Positions 1 through 12,338 of a stretch of 64,000 nucleotides of DNA are shown here, piece after piece (the stretch's first letter is position 1; each line of letters opens with the position of its first letter). Made by a program: the position numbers and the translations under genes. Source of the DNA: Phragmites australis (Eukaryota; Streptophyta; Magnoliopsida; Poales; Poaceae); NCBI RefSeq assembly GCF_958298935.1, contig NC_084924.1, positions 6,758,001 to 6,822,000 on the forward strand, in the 5' to 3' direction. The notes under the pieces are model-generated. The model saw only the letters and a list, made by a program, of their open reading frames with translations, was not told where the DNA came from and ran no database searches.

Positions 1-742
1 ATAAAAATCTTCACTCCAAAAAATTTCTCTTAAAATTACAGAACTTCATATACTCTTAATTTTTAAGTCTCGAAACTAGGTACAAAGTTATAGTATCTGA
101 ATGTCTCCTGAAGAGATCGATGAAACCTCATATTGCCCTTCCATTATGGTCCATCAACACTCGAGGCTGTGCAAAACATTATTTGAGGAAAACCCTAGTG
201 AGACACTCATGTCGGACGAGGATCCGCTGATGTCGCGCGCCGACGCTGACGCGTGGGATCGAGCTCACACGTCAGCGACGAAGTCATCATGATGTCGACG
301 TCAGAGGATCCGAATCCATCTGATCGCAGGGGTGGGTAGCGTGCACAACAGCAAGGCTACCATCGTGTGATGAGCGCGTTCTCTACAGTAGTTGAATTTG
401 TTAACGAGCGTTCTCTGTTCTGCTGCGTCTGACCAAGTCGCACTCCAGAGTGCTCCGCGGGCTCCTCGCTGTGCATGTGCGCGTTGCTAGCTTGCCGCGC
501 CCACAGCGCCCGGGTCACGCGCCCACGACGCACGCTACGCGCTCCTGCTTCTCACAGCCTCGATCCCTTAGAGATCAGGATTGGTTAGGAGCCCGTTGGC
601 TCATCTATACACGTATAAAACATGAGATGATGAATACAATTCGTGCGTTGCGTCTCAAACTGATTCAGTATTCCACAATTCCATGCGTAAGCTCTGTCCC
701 ACATTTTTTTCTCTCTCATACAGATAGTAGCGGTTTCATTAA
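1..742. other. Gene-free stretch at the window edge
   Basis: No open frame here has recognisable protein similarity or grass-like exon structure. The short frames overlap one another on both strands and look random. Around 440-590 the sequence becomes GC-rich (repeated cgcgc/gcgcc words), but no conserved motif could be read. Possibly remnant promoter or intergenic DNA. Confidence 0.5.
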
Positions 743-1055
743 GTCTGTTTGGTAGAGCTCTCTAACCTCCTGATTTTGTGATGGAAGTGATTGTGCAGTA
801 AAATTGATTCTATTTATAAAATCGTTTGGTATGTTAGTGATGGAAGTGATTCCCGAGAAAAGATCGTGTTGAAATTAAGGAGAATCAGCCGAGAATCAGT
901 GGAAGTTAGATTTTTCAGCTCCCACCTCGCAGTACAAAACGTAGAAGTAATTCTCTCTAATTTTGACATAAAATCGATTCATCGACATATCGTTTGATAG
1001 CGCTCCAGCCAATTCTAAAATAGAATCAACTCTCAGAACACTACCAAACAACTCC
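743..1055. mobile_element. hAT-like MITE, about 310 bp
   Basis: The left end reads GTCTGTTTGGTAGAGCTC and the reverse complement of the right end reads AGTTGTTTGGTAGTGTTC, so the two ends form imperfect terminal inverted repeats around a TGTTTGGTAG core. The interior is AT-rich and non-coding, with repeated 'gatggaagtgatt' words. Size and ends fit a small non-autonomous DNA transposon, and the same end core recurs at 16598..16806. No clear target duplication was identified, so exact borders are uncertain. Confidence 0.6.
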
Positions 1056-1553
1056 TCACAGTCGTGTGAGTCGATAAAAGTAAGGACCACGGTCACAGGA
1101 AGAGGTGCTGCATGCCTCGTTGATCGAAACATGGCACACACACACTGAAGTGATGAGACCGGTTACCTATTTACACACGTTGTTGCGTTCAGTGTTTTAC
1201 GAGCATGCACGTGATGCCATATGTGTCTCTATACGTGTGATAAGAGGCGCATTCGTATGTAGTATGAACGTGCGTATTCCTTGTGATGAGAAAAGAACTT
1301 CATTTGTGAACTTCGCACATGACGAGCTGATGAGGCAGACTGTTTCGGAGAAATAAGCCATAACGACGACAGGAAAGTGAAGAAACGGGCAATCTTTCCT
1401 GCGAGTAAGTGGAAATGTAGAATACGAGACTTTGTACGCCGGGTAAACATCATCTTCAACAAACATTGCACTAGCGTATGATAGCACCAGCACATGAATA
1501 TACATGCTCCCATTCATGCATGCATCGGCACGTTTTCACGCTAGCTCAGGATC
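1056..1553. other. Gene-free spacer
   Basis: Short overlapping open frames occur on both strands but none has recognisable motifs. Nothing else was seen. Confidence 0.4.
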
Positions 1554-1846
1554 GGTTTGTTTTGGTTTTTGTTTTTAGTTTCTCTGAAAATCTGTATTTT
1601 TGATTTTTTTTTTTAAAAAAATCTGCTTTTGGAATTTAACTGTTGTATTTTACAATAATTTTTTAATTTCTCAGCACACTACTTCTCAGAAAAATTACTC
1701 TCAACTAGCTTTTTGGCTTCTAATTTATTTTCTCAAAAACAAACTTCTAACTTTAAAAAATCACTTTTTAGTAAACCTATTTATTTAGAATTCTAACTTT
1801 TAAACTTCTAACAGAAACAGGAGTCAAAACAGCCTGAAACAAACAT
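1554..1846. mobile_element. hAT-like MITE, about 290 bp
   Basis: The left end (GGTTTGTTTTGGTTTTTG) and the reverse complement of the right end (ATGTTTGTTTCAGGCTG) share a TTTGTTT core as imperfect terminal inverted repeats. The interior is very AT-rich with long T and A runs and no protein similarity. The general form is that of small hAT-type MITEs common in grass introns and intergenic DNA. Borders are approximate. Confidence 0.5.
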
Positions 1847-4027
1847 GCCTACAGTCTGGTCTGAGGTCTCGCAGCCTTAGATCTTTGCGCATCCATCCTT
1901 GCATCAGCATTTGGTCGCCTAGAGCACGTATTACTCGGCCAGAGAGGAGAAAGGCCTAGTCGCCGGGAAGAACCGGAAGTGACTTCCAGCCGAGGATCAA
2001 TTCACAGGCAAAGAAAGAGTGCGAATGGAAACCCAAAGAGAAAAGTGAAATATGAGCAGACGTAGCTAGCGGCGTATCTTGTGAGGGGGTGGTCCAAGCC
2101 CCCTACCGGCTGCCACTCCGCTGTAGTCCTCTTCATTTTTTGTAAGAGAAGAAGAGGGAGATGAGATAAAGAAGAGGAAGATCAGCCTTCTTTCTATGAC
2201 TTTGGTTGCGTCCGACACTGTATCTAGCACGGAAAGAAAAGAAAAGAGAACGGAAATAAAATCCAGCGTGTTTAGCTCATACAACTACACATAAAAACAA
2301 ACAGATTTACTATATTTTAATCGACTGAAATCAGAGTTTTATTTCACTTGACGTGTTGTCCATCTGATGGTTCAATCGTGCGTTTGTCTTTTGATCTGTA
2401 CTTAGTCAGAGATTTTATCTGATATGCATCAGAAAATTGTATATGTCTCTACTATAGAAAAATATTATTCACTTGTAAATTAGTTTTTTTATCAGTCATT
2501 AGATCTTCATCTAACGGTTACTATTGTCAAATGAAACATATAATTATTTTCACTCGATTAAAAATTAGCAACTCCCAAAAACAAAGACCAAGATGTATCA
2601 ATTTAGGAAGTATATACATCCACGGCCCTACCCAAATAGATGTGGGAGGGAGGAGTCCAAAGAGCTCAAAAACAAAGTCCAATCCCGAAAACAGGTCGCG
2701 GCCTCGTTCGCACGTCCTCCCTCCCTCGAAGGCTCGAAGGTCGCCAGAATCAAAGTACATCTGCAATGGGTATGAAATCAAACGTGAAGGAATGGCCCAG
2801 GCTGAAATTCAGAAATAAAATGTCAAGTTGTACACAGAAGTAACTCGTAATATTAGAGATGCCACGCTGTTTCATTGAGTATGAAGTGCGAATTACGATG
2901 AATAAACTTTGCTCTGCTCGCGGTGCTAAACTCTGAAGTGGCTTCTGTTTTTAAGGAATCGTGGAGAAGAACAGAAGAAAATAAACTGGAAACCCCCAGC
3001 ATGGCCAGTGTGGCCCAGAGATCGAGGCTTGTCCACACGGGCCAACTCGACTCAGAACGGCTTGGTGTCCGGCCCAATGCTTTCCAGCCCAGTTAGCGCG
3101 AGTGTGGACTGGCCCGACGATAACGCGGCCCAATCAGTCCGAACAAGCGTGAGGCTGCGCTGCTGCTGGCCCGAAAATTAGTGGCTATTGACGGCCCAAT
3201 AAGCTTAGGAATATTTGTTTCATTTTTTTCTCTAAAAAGAAAAGATAAGCTTAGCCATATCTACCAGATTTGACACAACTACATTCTCCATTGATGCTCA
3301 CGGCTTGTAGATGCTTGAATTGGAACCGGATTTTCGGCTATTGCATGCGAATGCCCAGACATGAGGTGACCAGAGCACTATATCATTACTAGTACTGTGC
3401 TTGCCTGCCCCCAGAATGGGAAATCAGAACTACAACAGAACATAACCACCGATGTGACATGACCTACGAATATATGGGGTAAACATAGAACATCGTTTAT
3501 TCATTTAGATGCCAAACTAGGCGCGACTACTTTGATTAGTAGTGCTATTGGGCTATTGGACCAGTTCTGACTATGGCATTCTGAATTCTGAACTTGCATA
3601 ATGTGTTTCCTCTTCTTTTTTGCATGGTGCATATTTTTCCGGGGTATACTACGAATGGTTTCCACCAATAAGTATGGGTTTGACAGAGGAAAACGGCGCA
3701 AGTGAGATTAGATGTTCTTGTGTGTAAATGGTTTTTCTTGGTTCTGTTTTGCCAAGGAGAAAATGCTGGTGTTGCAGACCATGTGTTGTCGTGGATATGT
3801 TGGATGACTCCATGTGTTTGACTTCTCGGTGATTGATGATGTTTCCAGGACGCTTTTTATCAACTGATGTGATACAGTATTAGCCCAACTAAGTTAGCAT
3901 CAGCATATGGCACGTTACCTTAACCACAGGAAGCAAGGGCGTGCAGCGTAGCGCGCATACCTACCTCAGTTATTCTTAGGAAGAAGCAAAAGGACACGTC
4001 TGATGTCTTTTCTTTTCGCAGACCATA
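1847..4027. other. Gene-free stretch with GCCCA-rich segment
   Basis: No gene is supported. Between about 2990 and 3200 the words GGCCCA/GCCCAA recur many times (for example near 3070, 3130 and 3190). Such site-II-like motifs are common in promoters of plant housekeeping genes, so this may be a relic promoter, but no coding exon is recognisable next to it. Short open frames near 2530-2840 overlap in several phases and look random. Confidence 0.4.
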
Positions 4028-4419
4028 AGATATCTATCCGATTTCAGATATGAACGAAATTCCAACTCAATTAAATTGGAACAAATTTCAGTCAAATTTC
4101 AATTAAATTTGATCAAAAATTTAAATTTCCAACATGAATTTTGAACAATATTTCTAAAATTCCGGCCCAATCAAATTAGAACAAATTTCAGTAGAATTTT
4201 ATCAAATTTCAGTCAAATTTTTTCAAAAATTTAAATTTCCGACCTGAATTTCGAAGATCGAGTAGATATCCGAATACGGATTCGTATTCGAACTATCCGA
4301 TTCGTATTCGTATTCGAGGATATCCGGATCCGTATTCGCATTCGGATTAAAATGTGGTAAATTGTACTATCCGAATTCGATTCCATACGTATTCGATCCG
4401 TTTCCATCCCTAGATATCT
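4028..4419. mobile_element. Degraded DNA transposon flanked by AGATATCT
   Basis: AGATATCT occurs at 4028..4035 and again at 4412..4419, the length expected for a hAT target duplication. The right end, read inward on the minus strand, begins AGGGATGGAAACGGATCG, a common start of small grass elements. Inside, an AT-rich unit containing 'aaatttcagtcaaattt' is tandemly repeated (about 4070-4150 and 4180-4240), followed by an array of 'cgtattcg'/'atccgaat' words (4260-4400). The left end does not mirror the right end, so it is either truncated or the flanking match is partly chance, because GATATC also occurs inside. Confidence 0.55.
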
Positions 4420-5288
4420 AAGTGTGCTCATTGGTTTTATCAGTCGTACTGCTTGGAGGCAAGCATGCTCCCGAGTTCAGACAGACATTTCCATCGAGCA
4501 TCAGTACTTGTCGGCTTGACATTGCACGCGTGCGAAAAGTCAAAAAAAAAAAGAAGGAAAGAAATTCCTTAGCCAACCGGGCAGTGATACAGAGAACTGA
4601 TCCCCCAATGCCTCAAGCAGAACGCCTGAACTCGCAGCATGGAGCTGTCAAAGCATCAAGAAGAGATAAGACAGGTGAGACACTACAACATGCAGATCGC
4701 AAGAAACCGGCCTCTCAACAAGACATCTCACGTTCTCGGTAAGAAAACAGCAGGACATCTCGGTACAAATGCCGCTGCAGCATCTGCTTCTGCACGATCA
4801 AAACTTAGCAGAGCATCAGGATTGTGCTAAAGAGACAACACATGTCAAACCACTGCCTCAACAAGATTGTACCATTGGACTGAAGATCAGGGTGCATTCT
4901 GTTCCTAGGTGTTGCGACTTTTACAGGCACTACCTGCCTTATGCCTTCTCCAATCCCGTAACACCATCCCCAGACACACAACTGCAGCTCAATGTTACAC
5001 GGCACCACATGATGGCCCTCCTAGCACAAGCATGAACAGAAAGTGAAAAAAAATGAAAGCTACAAAACTATGAGTCTTCGATGAGGAACGCTCCCTCAAC
5101 CATCTGCGCGTTAAGTTTCTTTCTTTCGCCATCGATTCTTCTGCAAGACCTAGCTAACTCCCTCTTCCCCCCAGCTGTTAGAAGCAGAACATATGTACAA
5201 ACACAAGGTTCTCCTTCTTTTTCTTGTTGTCCTCCCTTCTCTAGGAAGGGAGGCGACTGAAACGGTCTGCGATTGAAAGCCTGAAAGA
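4420..5288. other. Downstream region of the WRKY gene, probable 3'UTR in part
   Basis: This lies 3' of the WRKY stop codon (minus strand). No conserved protein is encoded; the plus-strand open frames here lack recognisable motifs. Part of 4950-5288 is likely the WRKY 3' untranslated region, but no canonical AATAAA was found on the minus strand close to the stop, so the cleavage site cannot be placed. Confidence 0.4.
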
Positions 5289-7238
5289 TCAGGCTGGCTG
5301 GGCTAGCACACGGTTGTGGTTGTGATCACCTTCATAGGTAACAATCAGCATCGAGGGGTCATCGACACACCTCTCAACGTGCTTCCTTGCTGGGCAGCCT
5401 CTCACACTGCTACACTTGTAGTAACCCCTAAAAGACAACGAGCATATGTGAGCACTCTTTATCTGCATATTTGACGAAGGAACAAGAGAGTAAACTGTGC
5501 TGAGGAGAGGTTGCCAGTTGTAACCTTTCTTGGATTGCAACAGGCACGCTACCAGAATTGGAACAGGTTTCTTTCAAACCACATGTATGCTTATTGTAAG
5601 CGAAGAATGAAACTGAATGACTTGATTAGAAGCAAAACAACCCATTTCTGAGTGATATCTCACTTGCTAGCTATAAGCAGTATCTAAACAGTTGGGGAAG
5701 ATACATCTTTGGAATTTTCAACTCAAAGTCAAGAGCTGAAAAATAATTCTAATGGTTCATATCGATCAACCTTTGGGATGGCTACTTCATGGGTGATCAT
5801 GCATCCTATGATTCCAGTCAGCATGTACATATAATTCTTTTTTCTGATTATGATAAAAAGAAGCTCTAACTTCGACTTAATATAAATGAAGGTTCAGGAA
5901 CTAATTACAACCTTTTTCCTAGAATAACAAACTAGTATTAAGTCAGCAAACAGCAAGAACAGATGAGCTAGCAACCGGCACTATGAACTAGCAAATACAA
6001 AATCGATATAAGCAACCCGAGTCTATTGTTAAACATGGACAATAGTACAGTAAGCAACACAAAATACAGCAGAATGATTAAACATTAAAAGGCACAGAAA
6101 AGATCAAGAATTTAGCGGTACCTAGGATGTGGGGATCCTTTTATTGGCTTCTGCCCATACTTCCTCCACGAGAACTCATCAGCAGGGATGTCTGCAACCT
6201 TGTTGCTTATCGCAGGGACTTTGATAGACCTCCTTATCCTCAGCTTCCTGCAATTACATACAATCAGTGATTTTCAAAACAAAAAAATGACTATAAGATC
6301 AATTGTCAGTAATCAATTTATCACCAAAAAAATCCCAACCTTTTCTTTGCACAATGGCACCGGCTCCCAGTTGCGCACCGACCACTCCCATCCTCCCTAC
6401 CAGTGCAACTCCTCCTGTGCGCGACGCCCAACTCCGGAGTGCTGGACGTCTGAGAGCCACTAACTAGCTGGAAAGGCCTGCTTGCCCGGCTCCCATCCAA
6501 ACTCGCGATACTCCCCTCCATGCTCAGAGAGGAAAGGAACGAGCGAGATGATGATGCTGTGCAATTCGAGCTGTCGAACTTGAGATTGACACCCTTGCCT
6601 CCAGCACTGCAACTACCACCCTGATCACCAAGACTGCTCCTCTTCATCATCTCGCTCTGAATCTTCATCTGCTGCATGAGCTGAAACCTCTGGTAGCTCT
6701 GATGCTGCTGGATGAAATGAAGGTGCGCCGCAGGCAATGCCGGGGTTGACGTCCTGGCCAGGGATGCAACGGACACCGGCTGGACGTGCTGGAGAGGAGG
6801 GGCCTTTGACGGCCCATCAAAATCGACAGCTGGGTTCTCTAGAAGCAACCTCCTGGGGAATTGGGTAGGGATCCTCACAGGATCCTTCGACGACGAGCCC
6901 TCCATCTGGTGGTACCTTGGAAACAGCTGGAGGCTAGTGATCGGGCTCCGGTTGGGTGTCTTGGCAGCGGTGGCTGCAGACACTGCAGAGCTCTCCAAGA
7001 AGAGGTTGCTGTCGAACATAGGCAAGGGTTTCTTGATCTTCCTGACCCTGGCATGGCCCTGGAGGCCATTGACATCGGAGAGCTTGGAGGTTAGGGATCC
7101 AAACTTGGAAACGGCCTCTCCGGTGGCTGCCACGAGATCCTTGTTGGGGACGAGCTGGCCGTGTGGGTTGGAGAGGAGGGCCAGCACCCGGTGGCAGCAC
7201 TCCACTGCCGCCCTGTTGGCTTCCTCTATCCCCTCCAT
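5289..7238 (-). CDS. WRKY transcription factor, group IId (WRKY7/11/17-like)
   Basis: Sequence-specific DNA-binding regulator of the WRKY family, expected in the nucleus and binding W-boxes (TTGACC/T); relatives act in defence and stress responses. Coding exons on the minus strand are 7238..6340, 6247..6122 and 5427..5289 (387 codons plus stop, all GT..AG). The N-terminus ([19 protein letters not shown]) is typical of group IId. Residues 42-67 hold the family's calmodulin-binding C-motif region, here altered except for the end GHARVRK. A plant zinc-cluster region with CHCAKKR precedes the WRKY domain. WRKYGQK is at residues 327-333, and the zinc ligands are C347, C353, H377 and H379. The second intron falls after the conserved Pro-Arg before GYYKC, the family's usual place. 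The in-frame Met eight codons upstream (7262) is rejected because a splice acceptor at 7254/7253 separates it from the exon. Confidence 0.95.
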
Positions 7239-7252
7239 CGACGACCCCCTCC

Positions 7253-7874
7253 CTGCAACCAATGACTCAAATCAATCACTGCTTCAGCCCTCTGTTCGAC
7301 CACGCACGCGAATCAGACATATCGACAAGCATTCAACACATGCCCTGAGCTAGCAATTCTTGGATTCAGCACATTTTCTTCAGTACACGAAAGAAAGCAG
7401 TACAAGAGGGGCACAGGTTTATACGCCGGTGGCTCTAATCATTCCATGCCATAAAAGATTGCATCCTCCCTAGATTTCGAAGATAAACAAATAGCAGCTC
7501 GACGCAGTAGATACCCACAATCATGAGGCACGTCAGGGCAGCATTTCGGTGACTGGCTAAGCTAAAATTGGGCATGCGAGCACGGAAACATGGCTCTTAA
7601 ATGGTCCACTAAAATTAGGCAACATGACAGCGCAACAATCACCTGAACCTACAATAGCAGAAAGGTTGCAGCAGCACACCCATGACTACCCTACTACTCA
7701 CCTACAAAAACCAATAAAAAATCAGGGGGAAAATCTACACCAGCAATCAGCTTCTCCACTCCCCATCCATAGAACAAAGCTCGCCACAAAATCAGCAGGG
7801 CGTCACGGAGTTTACAGAGTACACATACACATGCATGGCTTTAGAAGGAGCAAAAAAGAGCAGGAGAAGCTAAC
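7253..7874 (-). other. Intron in the WRKY 5'UTR
   Basis: On the minus strand a donor (GAG/GTTAGC, GT at 7874-7873) and an acceptor (GGTTGCAG, AG at 7254-7253) frame about 620 bp just upstream of the start codon. A leader intron of this size is common in plant transcription factor genes. The interior has no conserved coding sequence. The first exon would run from 7875 upward into the region near 8040. This is inferred from splice consensus alone. Confidence 0.55.
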
Positions 7875-8590
7875 CTCGCAGAGCCAAGACTGGTCTGGCC
7901 TCCTCCCTGTCCTCCTCCTCCTCGCTGGCAACGACGACTCGAGGCTGGGAGACGCTCACTCGGCTGGTAAGCGAGGAAGGAAGCAAACAGCAGCAGTGCA
8001 GGCACGGCATGAGTCCAAGACGAGGCAGAGTGGAGTGAGCGAATAAATAAATAAATAAACAAATACTGGTAGGGGTGGCCAGTGCTCTCGCTTTTCGTTT
8101 TCGCCTTTATTTATTTATTTATTTATTCCGCCTTGTGCTCTCTCGTATTCCTTCCTCGGGCACGCAAAAATACTGCGGGGCGGGGCCACCGAAGTGGGCC
8201 CCCGGGTGATCGCTGCCGTCCATCGCGCCCGTCCCTGTCCCGCGCTTGGACTTTTTCTTTGGCTCCGATTTTTCCTTTTTTTTTTTCCGGGAGAGCGGTG
8301 GGGTTGGGCTCCGTGCTGCTGTTTCGTCAAAGGGTGTGTTCTGTGTCAGAGGCCAGCGACAGTAGTAGTGGAGGTGGGCCCCCCACGGCTTCTCTCTCCC
8401 CTTCCTGCTCCTCGTGAGCGTTGGCATCTCTCCCTCTCGCTCGCCACCTCCACGGTGTGCTGGCTACGTGGTGTGGTCCGCTGTGTGTGAGCGAGCGCAA
8501 TGTGTAGTGTAGTGCATTTTGTTCTGGTGGAATTAATGTGCTCGGCAAATAGTCGAACCTGAAGAATGTCCAGTTCATGCTTCGTACTCA
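7875..8590 (-). promoter_or_regulatory. Probable leader exon and promoter of the WRKY gene
   Basis: Upstream of the leader intron the sequence holds a pyrimidine-rich leader and then ATTT repeats at 8041-8060 and 8107-8128 that could act as TATA-like elements. A TTGAC core (read on the minus strand) lies near 8327-8331, the kind of site through which WRKY genes regulate themselves. GC content rises sharply at 8165-8480, as in many grass promoters. The start site is not resolved. Confidence 0.45.
8041..8128. repeat. Inverted ATTT/AAAT repeat at the WRKY promoter
   Basis: GAATAAATAAATAAATAAA at 8041-8059 is mirrored by TTTATTTATTTATTTATTC near 8109-8127, giving arms of about 19 bp separated by about 50 bp. 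The arms are simple tetranucleotide repeats of opposite orientation, so the segment could fold into a cruciform. It lies where the WRKY transcription start is expected. Confidence 0.75.
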
Positions 8591-9599
8591 CAATCCATGC
8601 CTCGTTTATGGCATATCTGCCTTTTAGATATCTCTCGTCTATAGCATAGTACTTCTATTTAGTACAATAATAGATATCTAATTTATAGCACATATTAATT
8701 AATATATTGGTTTTATACAGTACAAGAAATCTGGTGGGCTAACACAAGACTTGGCTCAGAGTGTGTAGGATAGGCGCATGCCATGGGTCCACCTATGATG
8801 GTGATGCCTAGGCATATAACAATGATTTCAAATCGTTAGGAGACATTCAATCTAAAATGGACATGTAAGATTTAATATTATAGTACTTTATGAACAGAAA
8901 GCGAACACAAGTATGTTCGATGAACAGTGATTGTGATTATTGTTCGTCTTTATAGTACTGTAGCTCATCTTACGAAGCACTATACGCATTTGATTTCATC
9001 GGATGAGTCGGACAATCCAAATCCTAAGTCATGAGACACATAGAGGTTTATTGTGTCAGCTGCAATGGACAAAAGGTGTCACGAGCTTGGCTTACTGGCA
9101 GGTCCACATGGCTTGGCTTCGCTGCAAGGTATATGATTATTGAGGCTAAGTCAAAGAACACAATTTACATCCTTTGGTAAGCATGTCATGTTTTCATGTT
9201 TGCGACCATATATCATGATTTCAATGGTTATCAATCACTAAGCGATACAAGATGTATGTTAAACCATTGACCAATAAGGGATATTGTGAGAGAAGATGGT
9301 GCAAAAGGAGAACATATATATGAGCCAATAAAATATTTTACTCATAAACTTCCAGTCAGCTAATGTCTCTTCTTGAGTCGACACTCTAGTAACTAATACT
9401 GCTTAAAATAGAAAATTGCATGTTCACATTCGATTTTATCTCCCACGGTTCATGTTAAGTCATTCACCTGGGTCTTGGCAACTAAAATTTACAATTTTGG
9501 TGAAGCAAATCTAACCGCTAGATCTTAAATGAAGCTAAATTTTGCAACTATACACCTAAAAAAAATCTTAATGGCAACCTGGCAACCATGTTGTTTACT
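8591..9599. other. Gene-free spacer
   Basis: AT-rich intergenic DNA with no conserved coding frame, repeat array or RNA gene that I can recognise. Confidence 0.45.
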
Positions 9600-9836
9600 T
9601 ACTCCCACTGTCTCAAAATATAGAGTGTATTAGAATTTGAAAAAGTCTTTTAAAAGTATATTTAATCATTACTTTATTTTGTAATTTATTATTAATTTCT
9701 ATAAAATTAATATTGTATTAAAAGAGCTATGAAATACAAATAGATTGATACAACTTTTATATATTAAAATATACATATAATTTAACTAATTATTTATCAA
9801 AAATTATAAAATTTAATTTTTCCAAATCTTAATACG
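9600..9836. mobile_element. Stowaway-like MITE, right end decayed
   Basis: It begins TA-CTCCCACTGTCTCAAAATATA, very close to the Stowaway/Mariner end CTCCCTCCGTCCCAAAATATA with its TA target. The interior is AT-rich and non-coding and about 240 bp long, normal for the family. The expected mirror end is not intact; the element fades into 'aatcttaatacgctc' near 9836. Confidence 0.6.
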
Positions 9837-10906
9837 CTCGGAAAGAACCGAACCGCGTTACTCGAAACCGTTTGCAACTTGAAATCGGAAAACCTTTGCA
9901 GAAGATCCGCGCCTCCTCCCCTGAAGCCGTTGCAGAGTTCCCGCGAATCACCGCGCGACACGTATAACAGAGGAGGCGTGGGGCCGGCCCGGGACGGGGA
10001 GCGAGTGTGGACGCCTCGCCGCGCTGGCTGTCAGGTGGGCCCCACGGTGTCAGGCCTCCCCCTTCCCTCGGCCGGGTGGCAGTCGCGCCCGACAGCGACA
10101 GGCGTCTTCCGACGAGACGCGTCCCGAGTTGACGAGCCAGCCAGACTCTCCGGTCCTGCCGGCGGTCGTGGTCCCGTGCCGAATCGTCCTCCACTCTCCC
10201 GTTGCGCGCCTGCATAGTAGTAGAAGGGGTCCTCCACTCACATGTCACCTTTTCCTTTTTGGGTTTTTTTGTAAGGAACAATCGCAGTTCACGATGACTT
10301 TATGCTCCTTCGTCCTAAGCTCAAACACTTAAGTTTGTTGAGGATATTATTTTTCGTTGGAAGTGTCTCAGAAAGTGTTTAGGTAGAAATCCAAGTGTCG
10401 TCGTGATAAGATTACTCCTGGGAAAAGCTATGCATGGTAGCATCTGATTACGGCACACGTAGAGGGCATATACATGAGAAAAATAAAGAATGTATTTTTG
10501 TTCTAGCATCGCCCCAACAGCTTCGATCTTGTCAAGAAAGGGAGTTAGATGCTTAAATATTTTATTTCCGGTTTTTCTTTTCCGATCCGTTTGTCATCAT
10601 ATTGTATGCAACGAAGAAAGTACATGGTTGTATTTGTAAATTACTATTTGGCATCTTTCTTAGCGAAAAGACGCGTATTGCCCCCGCGAATTCTCCAATC
10701 GAATCCAAAGAGAAAATTTACAAATTTAGCACAACGACTTTAATTTTGCTTAGATCACGTACTACAAGGCTGAATATACTTGACATATCAACATTTCTCT
10801 AGTAGGACTGTATATATAGTATCGACTCGAACGCTGACCATTGACCGAGTAATAATACACTCTACTCTAAATACACACACCAACCAGCTGGTGTACGTAC
10901 CCAACT
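9837..10906. other. Gene-free stretch with GC-rich island
   Basis: 9840-10250 is strongly GC-rich with open frames in several phases on both strands, none of which shows a known domain. It may be a relic promoter or first exon. 10260-10906 is ordinary AT-rich intergenic sequence. Confidence 0.4.
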
Positions 10907-10958
10907 ACAATAGTTCGAAAGGAGAGTAATTAACAATAGTTCGAAAGGAGAGTAATTA
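10907..10958. repeat. Perfect 26-bp tandem duplication
   Basis: The unit starting ACAATAGTTCGAAAGGAG and ending AGTAATTA is present twice head to tail with no mismatch (10907-10932 and 10933-10958), which suggests a recent slippage or filler duplication. No gene is affected. Confidence 0.95.
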
Positions 10959-12279
10959 AGCTGCAGGTCAGTGATTCTAGAGATCGTAATCAATGGTCAC
11001 TAAGATAATCATCAATTCAACATAATGAATTCACACGTAGTTCGTTTTTGTGTTCCTGAGTTAACTGTTTGAAAGGCTGTCGACACTTGACACGGTAACC
11101 CTGATACACACATATACGTACCCCCCTCCCCACCTAAAAAAGATAGGTCTTCATACGTATGGAACACTGATACTCTAGCATACGTGTATCCTAACAATAT
11201 ATATATCAGCTAGCTATAAGGTTGATAACGTTAGATTTTTTTATATGTTGAGAGAAGATTGATAAGGAGAGATAAAAAGTATACTACTAACTAGTACATA
11301 GTATACTCATTTAATTTATTGATCTTGTAGACTATTACACATGAATCTACATTAATTTTATAAACAATGTTGTATTTAAGTTATTGGGGATGTTGTTTAT
11401 GATATTATATATTGATGATATGTATCTCTTATATATAACAATTATCTATATGGTTAGAGGTACTCCTGTAACTAAAGCTTTTGGTGGTTGACACCGAATT
11501 ATTAACCACTGTTAGAGTCAGTTCCAGGGTACGTACCTACGGATTGGCCTACGGCTACGAGGGAATTAAAAGGGAATAAATATAATGATAGCTGCTTGTA
11601 TCTAACAACCGGGCAGCGTCCCCGTCCGCACGTGTGATCTTCTTTGCTCTTTGGAAGAGAGAAAATGGTTTGTAATGATGGTTCCCTGCATGGCTACACC
11701 TAATTATGATCGCTACTGTTTCCTATTAATATGGTCATGAACGGATAATCATACTGTTCTCTGAATAACGCAGAATGATGGCGACGGTCACATCTTGTCG
11801 TGATACAGTTGTATTGATTATTAGTTTAAGGAAATTTATTTTTCACCAAGTAGTATATTTGCTGAACCTATGATATTGCATGCATATACGTGCGTGCGCA
11901 CTGAGCTAACTAGCGGAGACAGACGGAAGTGCAGTCTAAGCAATTTCGCAACGCCACGGATTTTCCACTAACGCACGCAGCACTCTCGAAGCTATCCATC
12001 CATCGGAGCACGCACACGCGGTGCGTATCTACTTACCAATGGCAGATGCAGGACTACGTACGTGGTGCCGCTTTAACGAAAATTTTACGTCAAGGACTTG
12101 ACCGTCACTACGACGGCACTCGCGTTTCGGTTTCAGCACGAGCCATGCATGGCCTTTATAGTCGTTGGATCCACACCCACCAGCGGAGATGAGCACAAAG
12201 GAAAAGCCGTTGGAGTAGACGTCGCTCTGGCTAGTTGCATAGCTTGACGATGCCGTGGCCCGTGAGAGCATGGTGCCTA

Positions 12280-12338
<59 letters not shown>

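Noticed and set aside
4422..5035. Plus-strand frames downstream of the WRKY gene
   Set aside because: Overlapping phases without motifs, antisense to the WRKY 3' region; no support as genes.
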